DNA from: Leptolyngbyaceae cyanobacterium M65_K2018_010
GTDB taxonomy: Bacteria > Cyanobacteriota > Cyanobacteriia > Phormidesmidales > Phormidesmidaceae
Assembly: GCA_015295885.1 (NCBI GenBank)
Contig: DVEE01000305.1
Location: 1-26,347, forward strand
DNA: 26,347 nt
Direction: 5' to 3'
Positions 1-7,226 of the stretch are shown here, piece after piece. The position numbers and the translations under genes are program-made. Position 1 is the first letter of the stretch. The number at the start of each line of letters is the position of its first letter. The notes under the pieces were generated by a model that saw only the letters and a list, made by a program, of their open reading frames with translations, was not told the origin of the DNA and made no database searches.

Positions 1-530
1 AGAGCTAAGGTATTGGCGACTTGCTCAGCTTGTTGCCGCTCCTCTCGACTCCAATCGGGGCTTGAGCGCGTACTCACCATCATGCCCAGAGCAACCCCCT
101 CATGTACCAGAGGCAAAACCAAGGGCGGCAAGGTTGAGGCCGCTTCATTGAGCCGATGACGGTCCTGGTCAGCCGAGTTAGCAACCGCCGCCGCGGGCAA
201 GGAAGGGTGCCGCCGTGTCCGGGTCAAACCTATGTTGGCCCCGTAACTATCGGGCTTGGGGATGCTGGAAAGCTCGTTACTACTGACCCCCGCCGCCTCA
301 GACGCGACCTCTTCAGGAAGTTGCTCAGCAAAAAGAGTGAGGGATTCGGTCAACCCTGACCAGGGATCGACCGTTTCGGGATAGACGACCAGGGGAACGA
401 GAGATAGTTCAGCAGAATCACTAGATGCCTCGGCCAAGTACATCACAGTTGAGCTAGCCCCCAGGGTCTGACTCAGCAACAGAATCTGGGCCTGGCATAG
501 AGCAATAAACTCGGAACTGGCAACCGGCAT
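1..530 (-). CDS. GAF-domain protein, probably sensor histidine kinase, N-terminal part (cut by window edge)
   Basis: An open frame runs from an ATG at 530 on the - strand to the window edge without a stop, giving 176 residues. The first 60 residues (MPVASSEFIALCQAQ, then a VMYLAE segment and LVVYPETVDPW) and the later stretch LPPLVLPLVHEGVALGMMV, followed by a tryptophan and a run of Glu and Gln ending in VANTLAL, resemble the GAF domain at the N terminus of cyanobacterial sensor histidine kinases. A low-complexity Ala/Ser/Pro linker of about 70 residues interrupts the domain. No histidine-kinase core is visible because it would lie beyond the edge, so the kinase assignment is inference. It is divergent from the DUF3155 gene, with 245 bp between them. 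Confidence 0.6.
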   Translation of the reverse strand, partial: MPVASSEFIALCQAQILLLSQTLGASSTVMYLAEASSDSAELSLVPLVVYPETVDPWSGLTESLTLFAEQLPEEVASEAAGVSSNELSSIPKPDSYGANIGLTRTRRHPSLPAAAVANSADQDRHRLNEAASTLPPLVLPLVHEGVALGMMVSTRSSPDWSREERQQAEQVANTLA

Positions 531-679
531 GTTTTCAGCCCAGCATAGAAGTATGACGAGAGAAAAATTAAAGTTTTGTCAAAATTTTAACAGTTCTGTT
601 CAGGCCGATCCTGACCAAAAGCCTCTCAAGCCTTGCCAGTCAAAGGTTTCAGTCCTTTGATCCCATTCGTTAAGAGAAG

Positions 680-708
680 TTGAATTTCTTATTTTTAGCC
701 GATATACT
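680..708 (+). promoter_or_regulatory. Sigma-70-type promoter of the DUF3155 gene
   Basis: TTGAAT at 680-685 and TATACT at 703-708 are separated by 17 bp, the ideal spacing for a housekeeping sigma factor. Transcription would start near 715, giving a leader of about 60 nt before the TTG start at 776. Found by eye only. Confidence 0.5.
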
Positions 709-775
709 TGGCCTGGTTCATTAATTTGTAACCAAAACTACATCCAAATATCTACACATTAGGGAGGTAGGTAAC

Positions 776-1093
776 TTGGCAAGGAGACGCAAGCGCAAAA
801 GCCGTCGTCGATTGGAAGGACGCCGAATTTTGGAGGCTGTTCCTCAGTATAGTATCGAGAGTGGCAATGAAAAGCCTGTGACCGCTGCTCGTAACTTCAT
901 TCATTCTGAGGGCATCGCTCCTCCGGCATTGCTGCTGGTTAAGCGTAACGAGCACACCACTGACCGGTATTTTTGGGCCGAGAAGGGGTTGTTTGGTGCC
1001 CAGTATGTTGAGGAGAATCATTTCCTGTTTCCTAGCCTTCGGGTTTTACTGGGGGAGGATGAGGATGCTTCTGTGGGCACAGCCACTCGCTAA
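776..1093 (+). CDS. DUF3155 domain-containing protein
   Basis: This 105-residue protein begins with a very basic stretch (MARRRKRKSRRRLEGRR) and continues with VPQYSIESG, VTAARNFI, PPALLLVKRNEHTTDRYFW and AEKGLFGAQYVEENHFLFP, which I recognise as the cyanobacterial DUF3155 family. Its function is unknown; the arginine/lysine-rich head suggests binding to nucleic acid or to a ribosome, but that is inference. The start is TTG at 776, chosen because AGGGAGGT at 761-768 lies 7 nt upstream and the family begins with MARRRKRKS. It is the first gene of a single-gene unit: a promoter lies upstream and a hairpin terminator 40 nt after the stop. Confidence 0.88.
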   Translation: MARRRKRKSRRRLEGRRILEAVPQYSIESGNEKPVTAARNFIHSEGIAPPALLLVKRNEHTTDRYFWAEKGLFGAQYVEENHFLFPSLRVLLGEDEDASVGTATR

Positions 1094-1132
1094 GCTCTAA
1101 AATCAATCGATTTTCAGGTTTTTGCTGGTTCA

Positions 1133-1160
1133 GGAGCTAGCCGCAGGGCTGGCTCCTTAT
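1133..1160 (+). terminator. Rho-independent-type terminator after DUF3155
   Basis: GGAGCTAGCC (1133-1142) pairs with GGCTGGCTCC (1147-1156) over 10 bp with one G-U pair and a GCAG loop, followed by TTATTATAT. It sits 40 nt after the stop codon at 1093. Confidence 0.75.
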
Positions 1161-1252
1161 TATATGGGCAGTTATTGGCCCCACCTCTAGGGGTGTAGCC
1201 CCTCGATTCCCCCTAGAGCAGAGGCGATCGCGGTCCGTCCTCTTTGTCCAAA

Positions 1253-1268
1253 GTCTGGGATCCCAGAC
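1253..1268. promoter_or_regulatory. Perfect 16-bp palindrome upstream of psaE
   Basis: GTCTGGGATCCCAGAC is perfectly self-complementary and ends 185 bp before the psaE start. It has no T-run after it, so it does not look like a terminator; a dimeric regulator site is possible but unproven. Confidence 0.35.
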
Positions 1269-1453
1269 GTTCCTTGCAATAAAACTTAAACCCTCTCCTA
1301 CCACGCGGTCCTTGCGGACGTAGTAATCTGAAGGACATGGAAGGCCAGCGCTATGCAGGTTCTAGCCCCACGGCTAACCTCTAGGGTTGTTGCTCAAGTC
1401 GCTAGGACTGAATAGTTGGTCATTAATAATCGATTTTCAAGAGGGAGTTATTC

Positions 1454-1657
1454 ATGGTTCAACGCGGTTCTGTAGTTCGGATACTTCGCCCAGAGTCCTA
1501 CTGGTATCGGGAAGTTGGCACGGTGGCTACGGTCGACCAAAGCGGGATTAAGTATCCTGTGGTAGTTCGCTTTGACAAAGTGAATTACTCCGGTATCAAC
1601 ACCAATAACTTTGCCCTGTCTGAGTTAGAAGAAGTAGAAGCCCCCCGGGGTAAATAA
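1454..1657 (+). CDS. psaE: Photosystem I reaction centre subunit IV (PsaE)
   Basis: PsaE is a small stromal/cytoplasmic-side subunit of photosystem I that helps dock ferredoxin and supports cyclic electron flow. The 67-residue product has the hallmark SH3-like core: VQRGSVVRILRPESYWY, REVGTVATVD, YPVVVRFDKVNYSG and NTNNFALSELEEV. Its length matches the family, apart from a short C-terminal tail. The ATG at 1454 is preceded by GAGGGAG at 1441-1447, a good ribosome binding site. It appears to be transcribed alone, with mutM 174 bp downstream. The upstream 360-bp gap carries likely regulatory elements, which fits a light-regulated photosystem gene. Confidence 0.97.
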   Translation: MVQRGSVVRILRPESYWYREVGTVATVDQSGIKYPVVVRFDKVNYSGINTNNFALSELEEVEAPRGK

Positions 1658-1831
1658 CCTGAGGTGCAGGAGTGTGACCTTCACGGTACAACTCCGGAGC
1701 GCCCATGCCTGCGACCCTGTTGCTCATTGACCCAGACCGATGCATAGCCCATGGACTATGATGGTTTGGAACTCGTGCAACGGGGTTTTTCAGGTTTAAT
1801 GGGGGCTGGTGTTTGTTTCCTTTAAATTCCG

Positions 1832-2680
1832 GTGCCAGAACTGCCTGAGGTTGAAACTGTACGTCGAGGTCTCAATCGAGTTACCCTAAATCGGGCCATC
1901 GAGGGAGGCGAGGTTTTGTTAGCCCGCAGTGTGGCCTTCCCAAACCAATTGCAGGATTTTTGGGAGGGGTTAGCCGGTGCTCGGCTAGACCGTTGGCAGC
2001 GGCGAGGCAAGTACCTATTAGGTGAACTGGTGCGGGGGGCCGATGCCCCCGCCGGATATTTGGGGGTACATCTGCGGATGACGGGCCAACTGCTTTGGCT
2101 GAAGCCTGATACGCCCCTATCGCCCCATTGCCGAGTGCGATTGTTTTTCCAGGGCGATCAAGAACTACGCTTCGTTGATCAACGCACCTTTGGCCGCCTC
2201 TGGTGGGTGCCCCCCGGCCAGCCGCCGGCAACGGTCATCACGGGCCTGCAAGCCCTAGGCCCAGAACCCTTTGATGGGGACTTTTCACCCGCCTATCTGC
2301 GTCAACAGCTGAGCCGCAGTCAACGGCCGATTAAGAATGCCTTACTGGATCAGGCTTTGGTTGCTGGTATCGGGAATATCTATGCCGATGAGGCCCTATT
2401 TTTGAGCGGTATTCGCCCGACTACTCCCGCTTCCCGGCTGGGGGGGCAACGGCTCACCAGACTCCACGGTGCCATTCTAAAGGTGCTGACCACCAGCATT
2501 GAGTCTGGCGGCACTACCTTCAGCGACTATCGAGATATCTACGGCGTCAACGGCAACTATGGCGGGGTAGCCTGGGTCTATGACCGTGCAGGGCGGCCCT
2601 GTCGAGTTTGCCAGACGCCCATTCGACGATTGAAACTGGCGGGGCGGTCTGCCCACTATTGTCCTCGTTGCCAGCCCTAG
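1832..2680 (+). CDS. mutM: Formamidopyrimidine-DNA glycosylase (Fpg/MutM)
   Basis: This base-excision repair enzyme removes oxidised purines such as 8-oxoguanine and nicks the abasic site. The 282-residue protein starts with the catalytic PELPEVETVRRGL segment; Pro2 becomes the N-terminal nucleophile after Met removal and Glu3 is the second catalytic residue. The core includes HLRMTGQL and a helix-two-turn-helix segment (QALVAGIGNIYADEALF). The C-terminal zinc finger has Cys257, Cys260, Cys277 and Cys280. The start is GTG at 1832, fixed by the invariant PELPE. A repair enzyme for oxidised DNA next to photosystem and NDH-1 genes is common in cyanobacteria. Confidence 0.97.
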   Translation: MPELPEVETVRRGLNRVTLNRAIEGGEVLLARSVAFPNQLQDFWEGLAGARLDRWQRRGKYLLGELVRGADAPAGYLGVHLRMTGQLLWLKPDTPLSPHCRVRLFFQGDQELRFVDQRTFGRLWWVPPGQPPATVITGLQALGPEPFDGDFSPAYLRQQLSRSQRPIKNALLDQALVAGIGNIYADEALFLSGIRPTTPASRLGGQRLTRLHGAILKVLTTSIESGGTTFSDYRDIYGVNGNYGGVAWVYDRAGRPCRVCQTPIRRLKLAGRSAHYCPRCQP

Positions 2681-2754
2681 GGCCACACCACGGGCACCCT
2701 GGCGCCGTACAATCAGGAGCATAGGCAACCAACCTTTAGGAGTGAAAAAAGACT

Positions 2755-2973
2755 ATGGCTGTGGCTCTAAAGCGGGGTGATTTAGTGCGGGCGGTGCGCG
2801 AAAAACTAGAAAGTAGCTTGGAAGCCCAGGCTAGCGACCCTCGCTTCCCTCCTTATCTCTTTGAAACCCAGGGTGAGATCGTCGACTTAAACGATGAGTA
2901 CGCCTTGGTAAAGTTTGGCCATGTACCCACCCCCAATATTTGGTTACGGCAGGATCAACTGGAAAAGTGTTAA
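2755..2973 (+). CDS. ndhO: NAD(P)H-quinone oxidoreductase subunit O (NdhO)
   Basis: NdhO is a small cyanobacterial and chloroplast-specific subunit of the NDH-1 complex, which drives cyclic electron flow and respiration from ferredoxin at the thylakoid membrane. The 72-residue product shows the family pattern: KRGDLVRAVREKLE, SSLEAQASD, PPYLFETQGEIVDL and YALVKFGHVPTPNIWLR. It has no membrane span, in line with a peripheral subunit. AGGAG at 2738-2742 lies 12 nt before the ATG. A hairpin without a T-run follows directly after the stop. Confidence 0.95.
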   Translation: MAVALKRGDLVRAVREKLESSLEAQASDPRFPPYLFETQGEIVDLNDEYALVKFGHVPTPNIWLRQDQLEKC

Positions 2974-2998
2974 GCCCTCCGGGGTCTCCGGCAGGGCT
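2973..2998 (+). terminator. GC-rich hairpin after ndhO
   Basis: AGCCCT-CCGG (2973-2982) pairs with CCGG-C-AGGGCT (2988-2998), with one bulged C and a 5-nt loop. There is no U-run after it, so it may be a weak terminator or an mRNA-stabilising hairpin between ndhO and the PRC-barrel gene. Confidence 0.4.
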
Positions 2999-3051
2999 AA
3001 CCCCGATTCCAAGCCGGGTCGGGCAGCACAGTTTGAGCAGGGAGAATGAGG

Positions 3052-3936
3052 ATGGCGGCAACGGATTCCCAACCTATGCTGAAAAGCGACTTACTGAAGC
3101 GCCTAGCTCTTAATGTAGACACGGCAGAGGAGTACGGCCCGATTACGGAGGTTTGGGTGAATGGCCGTACCCATCAGGTCAGGGGAATTGGCAGCGGCGG
3201 TGGCCTTCTAGGACGTCCCAGCCACCGATTTCTCTGGTCTCAGGTAGCTGCCATTGGCCAAGATGGGGTGATGATTAAAGCCGGAAGGCAACCTAGCGAC
3301 GGGGATGTGCTATCCCAAGAGAGTTGGGTGTTTGGGGACATCGAACTGTGGTCGGACCACGGCGATCGCCTTGGCCAGGTGACAGACTTCCGCTTTGATC
3401 CGGCCACGGGCAACATTCTTCAATATCACTTCGTTGCGACTCCGGCCGGTTCCCTAGACGTTGGGCTCTACGCCCTCGCCCCCCTCGCCATTGTCAGTAT
3501 GGGCCGTCGCCGCATGATGATGGCCACCAGTCAACTTCCTGGGGTCGTGCTGCTAGTCGCTGGTACGCCATCACCGACCCCTTCAGTTGCATCAAGGGGG
3601 CCCCTGGATCAATTGCCCCTCGATCGCCTGCCCGACCCTAGACGCGGCTGGCAAACCGCCGTAGAAACTAGCCGTCAGGCCCGCGAGCAGGTGGCCGACC
3701 AATTTGAGCAACGCCGCCAAAATCTACAACGTCAGACCCAGGCCCAGGTGAATCATTGGCTAGGCCAGGTGAAAAAGCGCACGCGACGGCTGCGCAGTCA
3801 ACTGCGGGAAACGGTTACTGACGTTACGGCCGGATTGCCCTCTGGTCGAAACCTACAGGATGATCAGATTCCAACCATTGATGTGGATGCCATGGAACTG
3901 TGGGGCGAGGAGGATGACTCAGGTCACTCCCGATAA
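3052..3936 (+). CDS. PRC-barrel domain protein
   Basis: The product (294 residues from this start) has a PRC-barrel-like beta domain at about residues 10-80 (SDLLKRLALNVDTAEEYG, then ITEVWVNGRTHQV) and a second at about 90-150 (GDIELWSDHGDRLGQVTDF, FDPATGNILQYHF). A Pro-rich linker and a Gln/Arg-rich, probably coiled helix (about 200-265) follow, ending in an acidic tail. Tandem PRC barrels occur in cyanobacterial proteins of unsettled function; the original family includes the photosynthetic reaction centre H subunit and RimM. I prefer the ATG at 3052 because AGGGAG at 3039-3044 is 7 nt upstream; the ATG at 3046 is too close to it. No signal peptide or membrane span. Confidence 0.8.
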   Translation: MAATDSQPMLKSDLLKRLALNVDTAEEYGPITEVWVNGRTHQVRGIGSGGGLLGRPSHRFLWSQVAAIGQDGVMIKAGRQPSDGDVLSQESWVFGDIELWSDHGDRLGQVTDFRFDPATGNILQYHFVATPAGSLDVGLYALAPLAIVSMGRRRMMMATSQLPGVVLLVAGTPSPTPSVASRGPLDQLPLDRLPDPRRGWQTAVETSRQAREQVADQFEQRRQNLQRQTQAQVNHWLGQVKKRTRRLRSQLRETVTDVTAGLPSGRNLQDDQIPTIDVDAMELWGEEDDSGHSR

Positions 3937-3954
3937 CTCTCTTAGCCTTTACCA

Positions 3955-4068
3955 TCAGGTGCGGGTGGAGCGAGTGGAGCGTTTAGACCACCACCACAGG
4001 GCACCATAAACCAGAATTAGGTAGGCAATAGCCAGAATAGGAATAATTAGCGTAGAGTTGGTGGCCAT
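3955..4068 (-). CDS. Hypothetical small single-span membrane protein (37 aa)
   Basis: From an ATG at 4068 this frame encodes a short polar head (MATNST), one hydrophobic span (LIIPILAIAYLILVYGALWWW) and a basic Ser/Thr/Arg tail (SKRSTRSTRT). That is the architecture of the many small photosynthetic and respiratory complex subunits of cyanobacteria, but I do not recognise it as any named Psb, Pet, Psa or Ndh subunit. The frame is open further upstream to 4179, but the extra 37 residues look non-coding, so I chose the inner ATG. No strong ribosome binding site is visible. It converges on the PRC-barrel gene with an 18-bp gap. Positive-inside reasoning puts the C terminus in the cytoplasm. Confidence 0.5.
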   Translation of the reverse strand: MATNSTLIIPILAIAYLILVYGALWWWSKRSTRSTRT

Positions 4069-4161
4069 GGCATGGGCAGGGTAGTAGGGAGAAGCAAAGT
4101 CAACAAACCCGGTGGATAGGGTAGATCGGTCAGCACGGGGTAACCCAAAGGGCTGATTCCT

Positions 4162-4218
4162 CGCCTCTGGAGAAATCACTCGCCTCTGGAGAAATCACTC
4201 ACCTCTGGAGAAATCAGT
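4162..4218. repeat. Three tandem copies of a 19-bp unit
   Basis: CGCCTCTGGAGAAATCACT occurs at 4162-4180 and 4181-4199 with no mismatch, and a third copy at 4200-4218 has two mismatches. The array lies about 95 bp upstream of the 37-residue membrane protein on its - strand side. Confidence 0.9.
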
Positions 4219-4675
4219 CGCCCTCGTTACCTATTCAACCCTCAAGGCTCAAGGCTCAGGGTTAAAGGACAGGGACTGAAATCAAACAGCCTATGGGGTC
4301 ACGCCCAGGAACTAGGACAGCCAAAATCTACCTTGCGGAAGATTGAGAAACCTTGACTGCTATTAATAAAGCTCTTGTTTTTGATAGTAACACGGGGCTT
4401 TCTTACTGGGAAAGGAATTTGGCCCTTCTACCCCGGGTGATTTTGGCTGCTACTGAAGGCCCCCATCATCGGCTGAACGACCGGGGAGAAGCCCCTGAAC
4501 GAAGTCTAAAAAACTCTTATTTCAATGGTTTCCGGCCTCTTTTGAGGGACCGCATCCGCCCCTTAGCCCCTGGGCCTAAATGCTGGCCATTTACCGTCAG
4601 TTATTCTGGGGTTAGCTTAGAATAACGATAGGCTATGTAAAAATTCGTAACTTTCCCCGCTTCTGTCGGTCGTCC
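4219..4675. other. Intergenic region upstream of the prenyl synthase gene
   Basis: No gene here convinces me. A 90-codon open frame (4353-4625, TTG start, no ribosome binding site) has no family resemblance. The region holds a short TCAAGGC duplication near 4241-4257, and a pair of CTGAACGA direct repeats around 4473-4501 flanking a small GGGG/CCCC hairpin. The promoter of the prenyl synthase gene is expected here; I cannot place it. Confidence 0.6.
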
Positions 4676-5647
4676 ATGACTTCAGTAACTTCTCTTTTTG
4701 CGCCGGTTGAGACCGATCTTGACCTATTAACCCAGAACTTGAAGGGTTTAATAGGAACCCGGCATCCCATTTTGTCGGCTGCGGCTGAGCATCTGTTTGG
4801 GGCTAGGGGCAAACGGATTCGTCCTGCCATTGTGCTGCTTTTGGCTAAGGCCACCCTAATCGATCAGGAAATTCCCGCCAAACACCGGCGGCTAGCCGAA
4901 ATTACGGAGATGATTCACACGGCTAGTCTAGTCCACGATGATGTGGTGGACGAAGCCAGTGTGCGCCGCGGCGTACCCACGGTTCACAGCAGTTTTGGCA
5001 ACCGGATAGCGGTTTTGGCGGGAGACTTCCTGTTTGCCCAGTCGTCCTGGTATCTGGCCAATTTAGACAATCTCAGGGTGGTTAAGTTGCTCTCTCAGGT
5101 GATTATGGACTTGGCTGAGGGAGAAATTCAGCAGGGTCTCAATCGCTTCGATACCAATCTGTCCATTGAGGCTTACCTGGAGAAAAGCTATTTTAAGACG
5201 GCTTCCCTGCTAGCCAATAGCGCCAAGGCCGTGGGGGTATTGAGTGAACTCTCGGAGACGGCCATTCATCAGCTCTACGCCTACGGCCGTCACCTGGGCT
5301 TGGCCTTTCAAATTGTGGACGATATTCTAGACTTTACAAGTTCCGATGAGGTGCTGGGCAAACCCGCCGGCTCAGATCTAAAGAGTGGGAATTTAACCGC
5401 ACCGGTGCTCTATGCCATGATGGAACATCCCTTTTTGGCCACCCTGATTGAGCGAGAGTTCGCGGAAACTGGCGATTTTGATCAGGCTATTGACCTGGTT
5501 CACCAAAGCGCTGGGATTCAGCGATCGCGGGATCTGGCAGCGACCCAAGCCAAAGCTGCGGTGGAAAGCCTCCAGGTGCTCCCCCCCTCGGCGGCCCGCC
5601 AGGCCCTGCACGATATTGCCGACTACGTCCTCCGCCGGGTATTCTGA
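4676..5647 (+). CDS. sds: Trans-type polyprenyl diphosphate synthase, likely solanesyl diphosphate synthase
   Basis: The enzyme adds isopentenyl units to an allylic diphosphate to make the long prenyl chain of plastoquinone. The 323-residue protein has both aspartate-rich Mg-binding motifs: HDDVVDE (Asp88, Asp89, Asp92) and VDDILDF (Asp215, Asp216, Asp219), plus GKRIRP at 45-50 for pyrophosphate binding. The N terminus (TSLFAPVETDL, HPILSAAAEHLFGARGKR) is typical of the cyanobacterial solanesyl-type synthase, and there are small residues rather than bulky ones before the first motif, consistent with a long product. The ATG at 4676 fits the family N terminus, although no good ribosome binding site precedes it. 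Confidence 0.9.
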   Translation: MTSVTSLFAPVETDLDLLTQNLKGLIGTRHPILSAAAEHLFGARGKRIRPAIVLLLAKATLIDQEIPAKHRRLAEITEMIHTASLVHDDVVDEASVRRGVPTVHSSFGNRIAVLAGDFLFAQSSWYLANLDNLRVVKLLSQVIMDLAEGEIQQGLNRFDTNLSIEAYLEKSYFKTASLLANSAKAVGVLSELSETAIHQLYAYGRHLGLAFQIVDDILDFTSSDEVLGKPAGSDLKSGNLTAPVLYAMMEHPFLATLIEREFAETGDFDQAIDLVHQSAGIQRSRDLAATQAKAAVESLQVLPPSAARQALHDIADYVLRRVF

Positions 5648-5723
5648 AGCCGGTCGGTTGGAACCTAGGCTAGTCCCCAGGCTTTGACCCATACCATGGC
5701 CGTTTCTCCCACCTTCAAATGCC

Positions 5724-6698
5724 ATGCCCCCAACGGTCATCTGTTTAGGTGAATGTCTGATTGATCGAATTTTTGACCGCTACGATGGCGATCATCCCCA
5801 AGTTCCCTTTTGGGTGGACTACCCAGGGGGAGCACCAGCTAACGTCGCTACCGCCCTAGCTAAGTTGGGAACCCCAGTGGGGTTTATCGGTTGTGTCGGC
5901 CCAGATGCCCAGGGCGATCGCTTGGCCCAAACCCTTAGCCAGGCTGGGGTGAACTGTGAGGGCTTGCAGCGATCGGCCGCAGCCCCTACCCGGGTTGTAT
6001 TGGTCCGTCGCGATGCCCAGGGGGAACGCTCCTTCGTAGGGTTTAGTCAGGCCGATCCAACCGGCTTTGCGGATGCCCAACTCGATCCGGAGCAAATTTC
6101 TCCCCACTGGTTTGCTGCTGCCGACTATCTGGTGATGGGCACCCTGGGGCTGGCCTATCCGAAGCTGCAAGCGAGCATGGCCAAAGCTATGCAGTGGGCC
6201 CAACAGTATGGACTGGCCACCGTGGTCGATCTCAACTGGCGACCGCAATTTTGGCCCCAGCCCGAGTTAGCCCCAAGTCAGATTAGGCGATGGCTGGATC
6301 AGGTCGATATCCTCAAGTTAAATCAGGCGGAAGCGCAGTGGCTGTTTCAAACCCCAGAAGCTGAGGCCATTCAACGGGCTCTCCCCCGGGCTAAACTGGT
6401 TTTGGTAACTGCCGGGGCCGCTGGTTGCCAGTATGCTACCCCCACCTGGCAGGGTCAGGTTCCCGCCTTTGCCGTGGACTGCGAGGATACTACCGGAGCA
6501 GGGGATAGCTTTCTGGCCGCCTTTATCCATCAACTGGTTCGGCAGGGACGGCCTCTCTTAAAGGATCTAGATCAACTACGGGCAGCGGTGCAGTATGCCA
6601 GTGCCGCCGGTGCCCTCACCACCACCCAGGCGGGGGCGATGGCTGCCCAGCCCGACGCCAAGGCCGTGGAAGCCTTTCTCTATCTGCACCAGCTCTAA
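5724..6698 (+). CDS. PfkB-family carbohydrate kinase, probably fructokinase
   Basis: PfkB-family kinases phosphorylate sugars with ATP. The 324-residue protein has the N-terminal signature YPGGAPANVATALAKLG (residues 33-49), with PGGAPANV forming part of the sugar site, and the C-terminal signature DTTGAGDSF, where Asp261 is the catalytic base and GAG forms the anion hole. Length and the start (ICLGECLIDRIF) match bacterial fructokinases best, but adenosine or other sugar kinases in the same family cannot be excluded. It follows the prenyl synthase by 76 bp and precedes the CYTH gene by 18 bp, so it is probably cotranscribed with the latter. Confidence 0.88.
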   Translation: MPPTVICLGECLIDRIFDRYDGDHPQVPFWVDYPGGAPANVATALAKLGTPVGFIGCVGPDAQGDRLAQTLSQAGVNCEGLQRSAAAPTRVVLVRRDAQGERSFVGFSQADPTGFADAQLDPEQISPHWFAAADYLVMGTLGLAYPKLQASMAKAMQWAQQYGLATVVDLNWRPQFWPQPELAPSQIRRWLDQVDILKLNQAEAQWLFQTPEAEAIQRALPRAKLVLVTAGAAGCQYATPTWQGQVPAFAVDCEDTTGAGDSFLAAFIHQLVRQGRPLLKDLDQLRAAVQYASAAGALTTTQAGAMAAQPDAKAVEAFLYLHQL

Positions 6699-6716
6699 CT
6701 CCTACGGACGCCCTCC

Positions 6717-7226
6717 ATGGCCCAGGAAATTGAACGTAAGTTCCTCGTGGTTAACGAAACCTGGCGACCCGGTGCCACCGCCCTCCCCATCCGCCAGGGC
6801 TACATCCCCACCCGCAATGCCCGCACCGTGCGAGTACGGGTGGTCGGTGAACAGGGTTATCTAACCCTAAAAGGCCCCGCCGTGGGTTTGGTTCGGCCAG
6901 AGTTTGAGTATCCCATTCCCCTGGGAGATGCAGAAACCATCTTGGCCACCCTCTGTGAACCGCCCCTCATTGAAAAGTATCGCTACCGGATTCCCGCCGG
7001 CGAGGTGGTTTGGGAAATTGATGAATTCCTGGGGGTTAACCAAGGTCTGATCATCGCCGAGGTTGAGCTGGCGTCTCCCAGTCAGGTCATTGCCTTACCG
7101 ACCTGGGTGGGTCTAGAGGTCACCCACGACCCCCGTTATCTGAATGCCAACCTGGCCCGTCACCCCTTTACTCAATGGAGGTCTGGGGCTGATGGGGAGG
7201 GTAGTAGCGCCCCCGCCATTGGGTAG
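6717..7226 (+). CDS. CYTH domain protein (triphosphate tunnel metalloenzyme)
   Basis: CYTH proteins form an eight-strand tunnel that binds and hydrolyses triphosphate-bearing substrates such as inorganic triphosphate, with divalent metal. The 169-residue product starts with the signature AQEIERKFLV, which contains the ExExK motif (Glu4, Glu6, Lys8), followed by alternating basic and acidic strands: RTVRVRVVGEQGYLTLKGP, EKYRYRI and WEIDEF. The usual family length is about 155 residues. The final residues (from about 150) are a Ser/Gly/Ala tail that overlaps the convergent glycosyltransferase gene by 59 bp, and this tail may be lineage-specific. It appears cotranscribed with the PfkB gene. Confidence 0.88.
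   Translation: MAQEIERKFLVVNETWRPGATALPIRQGYIPTRNARTVRVRVVGEQGYLTLKGPAVGLVRPEFEYPIPLGDAETILATLCEPPLIEKYRYRIPAGEVVWEIDEFLGVNQGLIIAEVELASPSQVIALPTWVGLEVTHDPRYLNANLARHPFTQWRSGADGEGSSAPAIG

Larger units (their letters stand above)
1094..1453. other. Intergenic region between DUF3155 and psaE
   Basis: These 360 bases hold no gene that I can support. They contain the terminator at 1133-1160, a HIP1 octamer at 1224-1231, a perfect 16-bp palindrome at 1253-1268, a small GTCC-TTGC-GGAC hairpin near 1308-1319, and a 12-base direct repeat AATCGATTTTCA at 1105-1116 and 1428-1439. The psaE promoter must lie here, but I do not see a clear -35/-10 pair. Confidence 0.7.

Noticed and set aside
156..359. 67-codon + strand open frame near the window start
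   Set aside because: It lies antisense inside the GAF-domain gene and its translation looks random, rich in Arg and Gly.
1658..1831. Possible terminator after psaE (GGAGTGTGACC / GGTACAACTCC)
   Set aside because: The stem is poorly matched and lacks a T-run; I could not support it.
4353..4625. 90-codon open frame on the + strand upstream of the prenyl synthase
   Set aside because: It starts with TTG without a ribosome binding site, shows no recognisable family pattern and lies in a repeat-bearing gap. I treat it as chance.
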